Source: M3007 sp964484205
GTDB lineage: Bacteria; Bacteroidota; Bacteroidia; Chitinophagales; Saprospiraceae
Reading direction: 5' to 3'
DNA length: 64,000 bases
NCBI GenBank assembly: GCA_964484205.1
Contig: CAZAEZ010000022.1
Location: 1 to 64,000, forward strand
Below, one piece after another: positions 39,565 through 49,861 of this stretch. The position numbers and the translations under genes are program-made. Position 1 is the stretch's first letter. The number at the start of each line of letters is the position of its first letter. The notes beneath the pieces were generated by a model. The model did not search any database. It worked only from the letters and a program-made list of their open reading frames with translations, and had not been told where the DNA came from.

Positions 39565-42500
39565 TCAGCGCAAAACCGTTAGCGAACCGCTCAGGGTTTC
39601 CGTCCGGCCATCCACCAATTCCAGTTCCAGCACCCAAACGTACACGCCGGGCAGCACGGGCTTTCCCTGGTAAGTGCCGTCCCAGGCATTGGTATCGTCG
39701 CCCGGTAATGCATCCAGCGCCTCATGCATCAGGCCGCCCCAGCGGTCGAAAATCTGCAGCCGTTTGATCAACTGCACAGACGGCCCGAAGCTCAGGGTGA
39801 ACCGGCCGTTCAAATCCGTTTGCGCGCCGGGGATCATCGCATTGGGCACATAAGTCAGCAGTTGCCGGTCTACGTTGAGATACATATCGTCGGTGGCCGT
39901 GCATCCACTGGCATTGGTCACAGTCAGCACGTAGTGGATATTTTCCAGGGGCCGGGCCACCGGATTCGGACAATCCGTACAACTCAGGTAAGCCGGATTT
40001 TCCCAGAAATACGTTACAAGCCCGGCGTTGGGCAGGAAAATGTTCAGCAAAATGGAATCGCCCAGCAAAACTGTCGCGTCTGCCGGCAAACTCACCACGA
40101 CCGCGGGCGGCTCGGCCACCTGGATTTGCTGCGTTTCGGCGCAGCCGTGTATGTCTTCCGCCGTAATTTCATACTGTGCCGCGGGCAGGTTTTCAAACAA
40201 ATCCGCCTGCGAAAACGGCCCGCCGTCCAAACTGTACACCAACGTGGTGTCGGCGCTTTGCACACGAATAGCGCCGTTTTGCTCGCCAAAACACTGCACC
40301 GAGTCGGCTTCCAGCGCAAAAACGATCGGCGGGTAATTTGCCACCTGCGCGCTTGCCGTTTCCGTGCAATCCGCCGCATCCGTGACGGTCAGGCTGTAGT
40401 TTCCTGCCGGGATATCCGGCAGTTGAGCGCTGTTGGATGCCCCCGGCGGGCTCCACCCGTAGGTGTACGGCGGGGTGCCGCCGTTGACCAGTGCCTCCAG
40501 CAAACCGTTCGACTCGTCAAGGCAGGCCGGCGTGGCATCCACGGAAAGTACCAACTCGGGCAAGACCGTCAGCTGGACGGTATGCGTGGAATCGCAACCG
40601 TTCCGGGCCGTAAACGTTTGACGGTAAACCCCTGAAGTTCCCTGCGGCTGCCCGAAAACCGGGATGGTTTCGCCGCCGCAAATGACCAGCGCCTCGCTGG
40701 TGGCGAAAGTGTCTTTCGGGATCGCCTTGACAAAAACAGTGGAGTCGCAGCCGGTAATTGCCGACAATAAAAACGTGTGTTCGTCGCCCGGCGAAAAATT
40801 CTGACCATTGTAATTCAGCACGCTGCCCAGACAAACGGCGGTATCGACCGAAATCTGGTAGGTGCCCACCGTGGTGCCGTGCACGCGTACGTGCACCACT
40901 GAATCGCAGCCGGCAACTGTTTGCAGGGCAAACGTCCGGCTCGCGTCGGGCAAAATTTCAGTGCCGAACCAGTCCACCGTGCGGCCGTAACAAATCGTGG
41001 TGTCGATGCTGTAATTAAAGGTATCGTTCACTGTAAAATACACGGTGTCAATGCTAAAGCAGCCGTTTGCCAAATCAGCCCGCAGTACCAGATCACCCGA
41101 TGCCGCCGGGCCCGCCTGCACATCCGGGCAAGTGGCGCAATCCACTGCAGCGGCAGGTTGCCAGTCGTACATATCAAAACCGGCCTGACCCAGCACCACC
41201 ATTTCGCCCTGGCAGATCACCTGGTCGGGACCCAGTTGCAGCACCGTGCTGCTGTCGATCCCGATTGTCCGGCTGTCGGTCTGGGTAATGCCGCAAACAT
41301 CGGTGGCTGTCACAGCGTACAATCCGGCATCCAGGGCGGCAAAAGTAGCCAGACCGGAGCCGTCGTGCCAGGCCCAACTCACCAGATCGTTTCCGGCTGC
41401 ATTCAGCAGCAGGGTACCGTTGTCGCAGATCAGGGTATCCGGCCCGAGTTCGAGCACCGCCGGGTTATACGCCAGATACAGGGCGGCGATGTTGTCCTCA
41501 AAATTACATTCGCCGATGCTGGTCGAGGGGAAATCCTGTGCCAGGCTGAAAGGCGTGCCCAGGGAATTATTGTCGTTCAGCACCAGAAAAATAGAATCGT
41601 TGGCGATGCGCGGCAGGCGCGCCATGAAGGTGCGGCAGCTGTCGGGTGGCAGGTCGAATCCCAGTGGCCGCAGGCCCAGCCAGAGTGCCGCCGTGGTTTG
41701 AGGGTTACCCAGATAAGCCGAAACGGGGGTTTGCAGCGGCAAGGTATTGTCACCGTCGTTGCACACACTGAGGCTGACCTCAATGGAATCGCCCACGCAA
41801 ACCAGATTAAGCGCTTCCAGCACGCCGTCAGGCGCCGGGAAGGTGGGGTTAAAATACTGGTTGAGAAAACTGTTCATCCGCAAACTGTCGCCCACAATGT
41901 GCGGGTTTTGCTGAATGCGCGGCACGCTGAGATCTTCATTGATGTTGGTGTTAAAATACGCGTGCTGGTTCCACACCCGGCGCGAAGAAATACCCGGAAG
42001 GCCCACGGCTTCGTACGCCACTACGGTACCCTGGTCTTGCGTGCCGTTGGTGCCGCATTCGATCACGATCTCCGTCTGGCCGTCGCCGTCGACATCGAGC
42101 ACCAACGGGTTTTCGATGTGGGTGGCCGACAGGCAGTTGTCCTGCCATTTGACCAGTCCCGTTGCGCCTTCGATCACTTGCAAAAACGACTGGCCCCGGT
42201 AAATCACATCCGCCGAGCCGTCGCCGCAAAAGTCGTATACGCTGGAACAGGTGACGGAGGAGGGATCAATTGTGTTGACCGTCCAGAGCACCGAAAAATC
42301 ATTGTTCAAGGCAAAGAGTTGTGGAAATTCCACAAAACTCAACTCCAATTCGCCGTCGCCGTTCAGATCGGCAATATTGACCCGCGAGGCGCCGTCGTGC
42401 CAGTTGGTGGGCAGTTGAAATTCGCGCATGATCACCGGCGTCTGAATATCCCAGCAATACACCGTGTTTTGGCCGCCTTTCCGGCCCTGCACGATAGCGT

Positions 42501-43452
42501 CGAGGTCGCCGTCGCGGTCAAAATCGGCAATACTGGTAAAACCGTCGGTGAACGGCGCGGGGGCCGTTACCACTGCTGTCACCACACCGGTAACTAAATT
42601 GACGGATAACACCTGGTTGCCGGCTACAATTTCCAGGCCGGCGCAGTCGGCGCAAAAATTATCGGGCAGCGCGTCAATGGCGATGGGCGAGTTGAACGAA
42701 AAACCGCCCGCCGCCCGCGCCGGATGCTCGCCGGCTGAAAGCAGGTCTCCACCGGAAGCCAGCAAAGCGCCGGTTTGGCCATTGAACACCTGGTTGCCAA
42801 TATTGACTTCCGGCAGGCCGTCGTGGTCAAAATCGGCAATATTGGGCGAAGAAAAGGCATAGCGGTTGCTGTAGCCAACCTGTACGGCGCTGGTAAATTT
42901 CAGCGCACCGGTGTGGCTGTAGCAGCGCAACAGCCGGTCGTTGCCCACGATCACAAACTCGCCGAAACCGTCGTTGTCCAGGTCGGCCATAGCCGGGCAA
43001 GTGCCGCCGGGCAGGCCGGTGGGGCTGGCGATTTGCACTTTCGTAGCGCCTGTAGCGCCGTCGATGATGTAAATTTCAGTGGCCTCCACCCGGTAAGTCA
43101 CGATTTCCGGAATACCGTCGCCGTCCATATCGCCGGCTACCAGGGGCGAGTAGGTGCCCGTTTCGGCCTGGCCGACCCATTGGATACCCAGATTGATCGT
43201 ATCGCAGGAGGGCACAAAAAAGCAGTCGGCATTGCAGGTGGTGTAGTAAAAATTGTCGCACTGGCCCGTGCAGGTACAATCCTGGTCGAAGCAGTCGATG
43301 AGGCCGTCGCCGTCGTCGTCAATGCCGTTCGAACAGTTCTCAACGGCTTGTGCGGTAAGTAAAACGGGAATGCTCAGAAAAAAAAGCGCCAGTGCGGCGG
43401 TGGAAAGGTGTTTGGCGGCCAGGCGCCGGCTGTGGTACACGTGTTTTAACAT
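39565..43452 (-). CDS. Large secreted FG-GAP/VCBS-repeat protein with gliding-motility-type T9SS C-terminal domain
   Basis: 1295 residues from MLKHVYHSRRLAAKHLSTAA (signal peptide ending ...VLLTAQA; a longer start at 43506 is possible). After VENCSNGIDDDGDGLIDCFD come several calcium-type FG-GAP/VCBS repeats with GDMDGDGIPEIVTY, ADLDNDGFGEFVIVG, ADFDHDGLPEVNIG, ADFDRDGDLDAIVQ and LDVDGDGQTEIVIE. A CARDB-like region follows, then immunoglobulin/PKD-like and SprB-like modules (TPPYTYGWSPPGASNSAQLP). The end carries a CHU_C domain: NGRFTLSFGPSVQLIKRLQI, FDRWGGLMHEALD, GVYVWVLELELVDGRTE. It should be exported by the type IX system and attached to the cell surface or released. Likely a surface adhesin or structural protein. 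Confidence 0.9.
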   Translation of the reverse strand: MLKHVYHSRRLAAKHLSTAALALFFLSIPVLLTAQAVENCSNGIDDDGDGLIDCFDQDCTCTGQCDNFYYTTCNADCFFVPSCDTINLGIQWVGQAETGTYSPLVAGDMDGDGIPEIVTYRVEATEIYIIDGATGATKVQIASPTGLPGGTCPAMADLDNDGFGEFVIVGNDRLLRCYSHTGALKFTSAVQVGYSNRYAFSSPNIADFDHDGLPEVNIGNQVFNGQTGALLASGGDLLSAGEHPARAAGGFSFNSPIAIDALPDNFCADCAGLEIVAGNQVLSVNLVTGVVTAVVTAPAPFTDGFTSIADFDRDGDLDAIVQGRKGGQNTVYCWDIQTPVIMREFQLPTNWHDGASRVNIADLNGDGELELSFVEFPQLFALNNDFSVLWTVNTIDPSSVTCSSVYDFCGDGSADVIYRGQSFLQVIEGATGLVKWQDNCLSATHIENPLVLDVDGDGQTEIVIECGTNGTQDQGTVVAYEAVGLPGISSRRVWNQHAYFNTNINEDLSVPRIQQNPHIVGDSLRMNSFLNQYFNPTFPAPDGVLEALNLVCVGDSIEVSLSVCNDGDNTLPLQTPVSAYLGNPQTTAALWLGLRPLGFDLPPDSCRTFMARLPRIANDSIFLVLNDNNSLGTPFSLAQDFPSTSIGECNFEDNIAALYLAYNPAVLELGPDTLICDNGTLLLNAAGNDLVSWAWHDGSGLATFAALDAGLYAVTATDVCGITQTDSRTIGIDSSTVLQLGPDQVICQGEMVVLGQAGFDMYDWQPAAAVDCATCPDVQAGPAASGDLVLRADLANGCFSIDTVYFTVNDTFNYSIDTTICYGRTVDWFGTEILPDASRTFALQTVAGCDSVVHVRVHGTTVGTYQISVDTAVCLGSVLNYNGQNFSPGDEHTFLLSAITGCDSTVFVKAIPKDTFATSEALVICGGETIPVFGQPQGTSGVYRQTFTARNGCDSTHTVQLTVLPELVLSVDATPACLDESNGLLEALVNGGTPPYTYGWSPPGASNSAQLPDIPAGNYSLTVTDAADCTETASAQVANYPPIVFALEADSVQCFGEQNGAIRVQSADTTLVYSLDGGPFSQADLFENLPAAQYEITAEDIHGCAETQQIQVAEPPAVVVSLPADATVLLGDSILLNIFLPNAGLVTYFWENPAYLSCTDCPNPVARPLENIHYVLTVTNASGCTATDDMYLNVDRQLLTYVPNAMIPGAQTDLNGRFTLSFGPSVQLIKRLQIFDRWGGLMHEALDALPGDDTNAWDGTYQGKPVLPGVYVWVLELELVDGRTETLSGSLTVLR

Positions 43453-43570
43453 GGAATGGGATAAGTGTTTGTTCTGGTCGGGCTGGAAACGGGCAGAGCG
43501 GAGCATTCTGTTCGTCCGACAAAACGATTAACGTATTGTTTAAAACCAGAGACTACGGCGGGAAATTTGT

Positions 43571-43667
43571 AACGTTGACAGGGTTCCAAACCCTGTCAAC
43601 GTTGGAACTCTACGTGTAACGTTGGCAGGGTTTCAAACCCTGCCAACGTTGAAACCCTGCCAACGTT
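43571..43667. repeat. Two tandem 33-bp palindromes plus a half unit (AACGTTGRCAGGGTTT)
   Basis: AACGTTGACAGGGTT / AACCCTGTCAACGTT (43571-43603) and AACGTTGGCAGGGTTT / AAACCCTGCCAACGTT (43618-43650), then a lone half AAACCCTGCCAACGTT to 43667. They lie in the spacer between two divergent genes (43453-43733), which shows no other feature. Confidence 0.75.
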
Positions 43668-43733
43668 AAAAAAACGTTCCGGTCAAAATTACCACGACTA
43701 CCGCCGCCATCTATCTTTATTCCCAAAAAAATT

Positions 43734-44714
43734 ATGCAACCGCTCCTGCCAATCTCCATTTTTTTGCTGCTCGCAATTTCCGCCGGCTCCTTACCGGCGC
43801 AAACCGGTTTTTTCCCCGATGATCTGATCGTCTCCGCCTCCGCACTCAACCTGCGCGACCAACCGACCAAAACCGGGAAAGTACTGGAGAAACTCGCACG
43901 CGGCAGCACACTCAAGTTTGTAACAACAGCAAACGAAGGCGCCTATGAAACCGTAGACGACAACTACGGCGTCTGGCTCAGGGTGCAATCCGGCACCGGC
44001 AAAACCGGCTATGTGTTCAGCACGTTCGTCACCGGATTGTTCAACCTGTACCTCGAAGGCGAAACGCCACTCGACTTGTTGCCCGAACAAAGCTGGTACG
44101 GCCTGTACGCCCGCGACTCCTTCAGCGACGAGCTGCGGACCATTAAAGTCCACCTGGCCACGGAGTACAACGCCTTCCGGGAGGAAGACACCCAGGCGCT
44201 GCGCACCAACCAGCCGGACCGGGCCAAATTCATCATTGGAACGACCGGCCGGCTTCAACCGGGGCCTGCCGGTGAGCTCGGCATTTTCGACCCAGCCGAT
44301 TTTTACTTCAACGACGCCCTGGCGCCCGGCGCCATGCTGGCATTGTTACCCGGTTCGAAACCGGGCGACGAAACCCCTGCCCCACCCTGCTACCTCGCCG
44401 CCACCGGCTGCGCCGGCCTGCAGAACGATGCGACCATCGTATTTCAGGATTTCAAACTCACCGCCCTGATGCCGCGCCCCGACCTGCCCACCATCCGGCA
44501 GGACCTGAGCCCCTGGTTTAAAACAGCGCCGGGGCTGAACCCCAACATCCGGCTTTGGTGGTTCGGCGATCTCGACGGCGACGCCCGGCCTGATGCCATC
44601 ATCGAGGACATGCCGGAGGAAATGGGCATGCGCATTTCACTGTTCCTGTCCTCCAGGGCGCGTGACGGGGAGTTGCTGCGCAAAGTTTGTGAGTACTGGC
44701 CGCCGCTGGATTAA
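43734..44714 (+). CDS. Exported SH3b-domain protein
   Basis: 326 residues with a signal peptide (LLPISIFLLLAISAGSLPAQ). An SH3b domain covers about 30-110: LIVSASALNLRDQPTKTGKV, then GVWLRVQSGTGKTGYVFSTF. The remaining 200 residues (GETPLDLLPEQSWYGLYARD ... WFGDLDGDARPDAIIEDMPE) are not recognised; the DLDGDARPDAI strand looks like an FG-GAP-type calcium motif. SH3b domains bind cell-wall peptides or other ligands in the periplasm. It precedes the APC permease by 48 nt on the same strand; co-transcription is possible. Confidence 0.82.
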   Translation: MQPLLPISIFLLLAISAGSLPAQTGFFPDDLIVSASALNLRDQPTKTGKVLEKLARGSTLKFVTTANEGAYETVDDNYGVWLRVQSGTGKTGYVFSTFVTGLFNLYLEGETPLDLLPEQSWYGLYARDSFSDELRTIKVHLATEYNAFREEDTQALRTNQPDRAKFIIGTTGRLQPGPAGELGIFDPADFYFNDALAPGAMLALLPGSKPGDETPAPPCYLAATGCAGLQNDATIVFQDFKLTALMPRPDLPTIRQDLSPWFKTAPGLNPNIRLWWFGDLDGDARPDAIIEDMPEEMGMRISLFLSSRARDGELLRKVCEYWPPLD

Positions 44715-44762
44715 TATCTTGCCCCGGCTTTCAACCCCGGCCTTCACAGCAAACCCATACGT

Positions 44763-46082
44763 ATGTCCGACCTAAAGAAAAAACTCACCCTTTACGGCCT
44801 CACCATGATCGCCGTCGGCTCCTGCATCGGTTCGGGCATTTTTGTCACGCCGGCGCAGATTGTCAGTGCCGTGCCCAACGCTACCCTGGTACTGGCGGTA
44901 TGGGCATTGGGCGGCATTATTGCGCTCACCGGGGCGCTTACCTTCAGCGAGTTGGGCGGCATGTTCCCGAAATCGGGCGGCGTGTACGTGTACCTGAAGG
45001 AAGCCTATGGCGATTTGACCGGTTTTCTTTACGGCTGGATCATCCTGCTGGTGGTCAATACCGGGGCGCTGGCCGGGCTATGCGTGGCTTTTGCCGAATA
45101 CCTGAAACTGTTCGCGCCTGAAATGAGCGAAACGGCCAAAACGGCCATTGCGGCCGGCACTATTCTGGCGCTCACAGCGATCAATATGCTTGGCGTAAAT
45201 GTCAGCCAGGGCTTGGCCAATGTGTTTACCGGATTGAAACTGCTGGCTATCGGCGGGATTATCCTTGCCGGATTCCTGTTTTTTGATTCGGCCAATGTCT
45301 CGCCCGATTTTTCCCTGCGGGAAAACATCCCCGAAAACCTCACCACCGCCATGCTTACCGGCCTCATCGGCGTGCTGTTTTCTGTAGGCGGCTGGCACCA
45401 CGCCTCCTACCTCGCCGGGGAGGCCATCGATGCCCCGCGCACGGTGCCCCGGGCGATGTTTTTGGGCGTATTGATCGTGCTGGTGATGTACCTGTTGGTC
45501 AACCTGGCGTACATGTTTTTGTTGCCGCTGGAGACCATCGCCCAAACGCCGCGCGTAGCCGGGGAAGCCATGGCTACCCTGGCGCCCTGGGGCGGCAAGG
45601 CGGTGGCCGTGGCCATTGCGGTGTCGATTTTCGGTACGATCAGCATTTACACCATGTCGGCGCCACGCATCTATTTTGCCATGGCTTCCGACGGTATTTT
45701 TTTCAAACAACTGGCTGCCGTGCATCCGCGCTGGCGCACCCCGGTAACAGCCATGCTGGTGCAGGCGTTTTGGGCGATTGTGGTGCTGCTGTTTTTCCGG
45801 GGGTTGTTCGACCGGATCATCACTTTTGTCACGTTTATGGACATTGCGTTTATGGGCCTGGCCGGTGCGGCAGTGTTTGTGCTGCGCAAAAAACAGCCCG
45901 CTGCCGACCGGCCCGTAAGAGCCTGGGGTTACCCTTTCGTTCCGCTGATTTTTGTATTGATTTCTGCCGCATTTGCCGGAAACGTTTTACTGGAACGGCC
46001 TGCGCAGGCACTGCCGGGACTGGGGATTTTGGGTTTGGGCGTAGCGATGTTTTTTTTATTCAAAAAACGTCGTAATATTTAA
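44763..46082 (+). CDS. APC-family amino acid permease
   Basis: 439 residues, about twelve membrane helices. Starts MSDLKKKLTLYGLTMIAVGS. The APC signature IGSGIFVTPAQIVSAVPNAT in helix 1, FSELGGMFPKSGGVYVYLKE in helix 3 and VLFSVGGWHHASYLAGEAID in helix 6 fit amino-acid/polyamine/organocation transporters, closest in look to the LAT/GadC-like group. Inner membrane; substrate not readable. Ends at 46082, 15 nt before a palindromic element. Confidence 0.93.
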   Translation: MSDLKKKLTLYGLTMIAVGSCIGSGIFVTPAQIVSAVPNATLVLAVWALGGIIALTGALTFSELGGMFPKSGGVYVYLKEAYGDLTGFLYGWIILLVVNTGALAGLCVAFAEYLKLFAPEMSETAKTAIAAGTILALTAINMLGVNVSQGLANVFTGLKLLAIGGIILAGFLFFDSANVSPDFSLRENIPENLTTAMLTGLIGVLFSVGGWHHASYLAGEAIDAPRTVPRAMFLGVLIVLVMYLLVNLAYMFLLPLETIAQTPRVAGEAMATLAPWGGKAVAVAIAVSIFGTISIYTMSAPRIYFAMASDGIFFKQLAAVHPRWRTPVTAMLVQAFWAIVVLLFFRGLFDRIITFVTFMDIAFMGLAGAAVFVLRKKQPAADRPVRAWGYPFVPLIFVLISAAFAGNVLLERPAQALPGLGILGLGVAMFFLFKKRRNI

Positions 46083-46096
46083 TGGTATACCCAACG

Positions 46097-46197
46097 GAAA
46101 GTGGCTTGCGAAGGTGCTGCTGTTGTATATTGTCGGCGTGACTTTGAGTCACGCCGACAATAGCCTAACCGCCTCCATTTTTTCGCAAACCACTTTC
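46097..46197. repeat. GTGGTTTGCG palindromic element, copy near the permease
   Basis: GAAAGTGGCTTGCGAA (46097 on) / TTTCGCAAACCACTTTC (46181-46197) around ATTGTCGGCGTGACT (46129-46143) / AGTCACGCCGACAAT (46147-46161). It sits between convergent genes, where it could act as a bidirectional terminator. Confidence 0.8.
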
Positions 46198-46435
46198 TAC
46201 CCGGCATAAATCCTTTACGGCTTCACTCGAACCTTAAAAAAACCGTCTGTAAAATGCAGCGTATCGGGCGACGAGGGGAAGGTTTTTCCATGCGGTGGAT
46301 AAATTGTCAACAATACTTCGAAGCGGCCTTCGATGTCCATCGTGGTGGAATCTATTTTTTGGATTTCGATGAAGTTGGTTGATAATTCCTGATTGACTGA
46401 ATAGATTTCACCTGTTACATCACCGTCGGCGATGA
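46129..46435 (-). repeat. 307-bp long repeat, copy A (pairs with 48909-49215)
   Basis: Contains the inner palindrome of the element plus the 3' half of the lipoprotein gene. It is nearly identical (a handful of differences) to 48909-49215, in the same orientation, 2780 bp apart. Confidence 0.85.
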
Positions 46436-46754
46436 AAGTCGAGTAATGCGCCGAAACCTGGCTAAAATTGCCAAAATCTGAAACCACTAAGTTTTGCCGC
46501 TGCACTTTTATCGGCAAATATGAAAATGTAAGCATTTCTCTTGTAATGCCGCTAGCGTCTTTTTTTGAAAGCTTTATTGAAATAGAATCATTGTTAAACG
46601 GATACCGAGCCCGGGTTTCCACCATCCAATTTTTACCATTTAAACTTGCAGTACCAGTACCGACATAAGGGTCAATAGGATCGATATCATTTATCTCTTT
46701 TTTACATGAAATAGACAATGATATAATAAATATATAAAAGAAAATATACTTCAT
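46215..46754 (-). CDS. Lipoprotein of unknown function, paralogue A
   Basis: 179 residues. Lipoprotein signal FYIFIISLSISC, Cys17 followed by KKE. The mature part is a small beta sandwich by pattern: GTGTASLNGKNWMVETRARY, LSKKDASGITREMLTFSYLP, FIADGDVTGEIYSVNQELST, then NFIEIQKIDSTTMDIEGRFE and TLHFTDGFFKVRVKP. This resembles the DUF6252-type lipoproteins of Bacteroidota, a tentative comparison. Its C-terminal 75 residues are almost identical to paralogue B at 48995, while the first half has diverged. It lies 3' of, and co-directional with, the phase-variable protease. Confidence 0.85.
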   Translation of the reverse strand: MKYIFFYIFIISLSISCKKEINDIDPIDPYVGTGTASLNGKNWMVETRARYPFNNDSISIKLSKKDASGITREMLTFSYLPIKVQRQNLVVSDFGNFSQVSAHYSTFIADGDVTGEIYSVNQELSTNFIEIQKIDSTTMDIEGRFEVLLTIYPPHGKTFPSSPDTLHFTDGFFKVRVKP

Positions 46755-46777
46755 AATAAATATTTTGAATAGATATA

Positions 46778-48699
<1,922 letters not shown>

Positions 48700-48875
48700 G
48701 GCATAGGGAGTTGGTTAAAGGATTAGTAAACTTAACTGATTTCATTTATATAAAAGGCAAATTCCCAAAGATTAACATTTGGAGCATTGATTGCAATAAC
48801 CAATATTGCTTATTAATTCCCGGAGTTTGTTGCCATCGGATAAATATCTTGCGCACGTTATTTTAGGCCTTCCGG

Positions 48876-48977
48876 TAAGTGGTTTGCGAAAGTGATGGTG
48901 GCGTAATTATTGTCGGCGTGACTTTGAGTCACGCCGACAATAGCCTAACCGCCTCCATTTTTTCGCAAACCACTTTC
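48876..48977. repeat. GTGGTTTGCG palindromic element, copy upstream of paralogue B
   Basis: TAAGTGGTTTGCGAAAG (48876 on) / TTTTTCGCAAACCACTTTC (48959-48977) around ATTGTCGGCGTGACT (48909-48923) / AGTCACGCCGACAAT (48927-48941). From 48909 on it is part of the 307-bp long repeat. Confidence 0.8.
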
Positions 48978-49215
48978 TACCCGGCATAAATCCTTTACGG
49001 CTTCACTCGAACCTTAAAAAAACCGTCTGTAAAATGCAGCGTATCGGGCGACGAGGGGAAGGTTTTTCCATGCGGTGGATAAATTGTCAACAATACTTCG
49101 AAGCGGCCTTCGATGTCCATAGTGGTAGAATCTATTTTTTGGATTTCGATGAAGTTGGTTGATAATTCCTGGTTGACCGAATAGAATTCACCTGTTACAT
49201 CACCGTCGGCAATGT
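48909..49215 (-). repeat. 307-bp long repeat, copy B (pairs with 46129-46435)
   Basis: See copy A. Direct orientation. The two copies bracket the protease gene and could recombine to delete or duplicate it. Confidence 0.85.
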
Positions 49216-49534
49216 AGGTGGTGTAGGTAGCAGATATTTGACTTAAATCAGTAATTTCAAATACTGACAACCCATATTGATTGACTTCTATTGGCAAATA
49301 GGCAAACGATAATAGTTCACGTATTATGCCATCGGAATCTTTTCGAACAAAATTTATGGATATAGAATCCTTATTGAATGGGTGAGAATAGGTACTGGCT
49401 TCGGCTGTCCATTGGTCACCGTTTATAAGGACTGACCCTATGCCGACGTATGGATCAATGGGAAGCCCCTCACGTTCCTTTTTGCACGAGTTATTTAATA
49501 AAATAACAAAGACAGAGAAATAAATATATTTCAT
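48995..49534 (-). CDS. Lipoprotein of unknown function, paralogue B
   Basis: 179 residues from MKYIYFSVFVILLNNSC (ATG 49534, matching paralogue A; six extra residues from 49552 are possible). Lipobox LLNNSC followed by KKERE. The same layout as paralogue A: IDPYVGIGSVLINGDQWTAE, FVRKDSDGIIRELLSFAYLP, YIADGDVTGEFYSVNQELST and the shared C-terminus NFIEIQKIDSTTMDIEGRFE. The gene lies upstream of the protease in reading direction, 296 nt before its ATG. Recent duplication or gene conversion of the 3' half is evident. Confidence 0.85.
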   Translation of the reverse strand: MKYIYFSVFVILLNNSCKKEREGLPIDPYVGIGSVLINGDQWTAEASTYSHPFNKDSISINFVRKDSDGIIRELLSFAYLPIEVNQYGLSVFEITDLSQISATYTTYIADGDVTGEFYSVNQELSTNFIEIQKIDSTTMDIEGRFEVLLTIYPPHGKTFPSSPDTLHFTDGFFKVRVKP

Positions 49535-49557
49535 GATTTTTTGATTTTTCATTACAA

Positions 49558-49813
49558 CCTTTAATTCAACACAACTACTTTTTTAACAACAGATTGATCT
49601 CTAAAAATTAACCTTTACAAATAAACCTGGTGGAAAGTAGTTTGCGGATTTTACGGGATTTTGAGTCATCCGATGACTTGGCCCTATGGTTTTTCACAAA
49701 CCACTTTCTGGTGGGTATAAATTCAGAATTTGAACAGCTGCATCCGGTTAACCTTCCAGTTCAAACTCGACGATAAATCTACCTGAGTTTGGATTTGGAG
49801 AAATACGGAATCT
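49558..49813 (-). pseudogene. Fossil of a T9SS C-terminal domain, split by a palindromic element
   Basis: Minus strand from 49813: TRFRISPNPNSGRFIVEFEL EG, a TAA stop, then PDAAVQILNL. After the element at 49633-49708 it resumes YL-stop-RLIFRDQSVVKKVVVLN and TAA at 49558. Aligned to the end of the protease (GFRVFPNPNSGSFIVEFELE ... IYLCRFIQGNKHVVKKVVVV) the order is kept, with about 40 residues replaced by the element. This is a relict copy of a T9SS cargo gene. Confidence 0.75.
49633..49708. repeat. GTGGTTTGCG-type element, short diverged copy inside the T9SS fossil
   Basis: GAAAGTAGTTTGCGG (49633 on) / TTTTTCACAAACCACTTTC (to 49708), inner pair GAGTCATC / GATGACTT. It lies within the fossil reading frame. 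CTGGTGG precedes and follows it, but the flanks of other copies are partly symmetric too, so a target duplication is not proven. Confidence 0.65.
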
Positions 49814-49861
49814 CGTAAAAGTCAACATATAAAATTACCATAAATTTTAAAAAAAACCGTC

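Noticed and set aside
39377..39637. 86-codon minus-strand frame beyond the FG-GAP gene
   Set aside because: It overlaps the coding end of that gene in another frame and shows no recognisable domain; the spacer is best called noncoding.
49626..49715. CTGGTGG as a 7-bp target duplication of the palindromic element
   Set aside because: The flanks of other copies also have partly symmetric TACCC/GGGTA sequence, so the match may be part of the element; not claimed.
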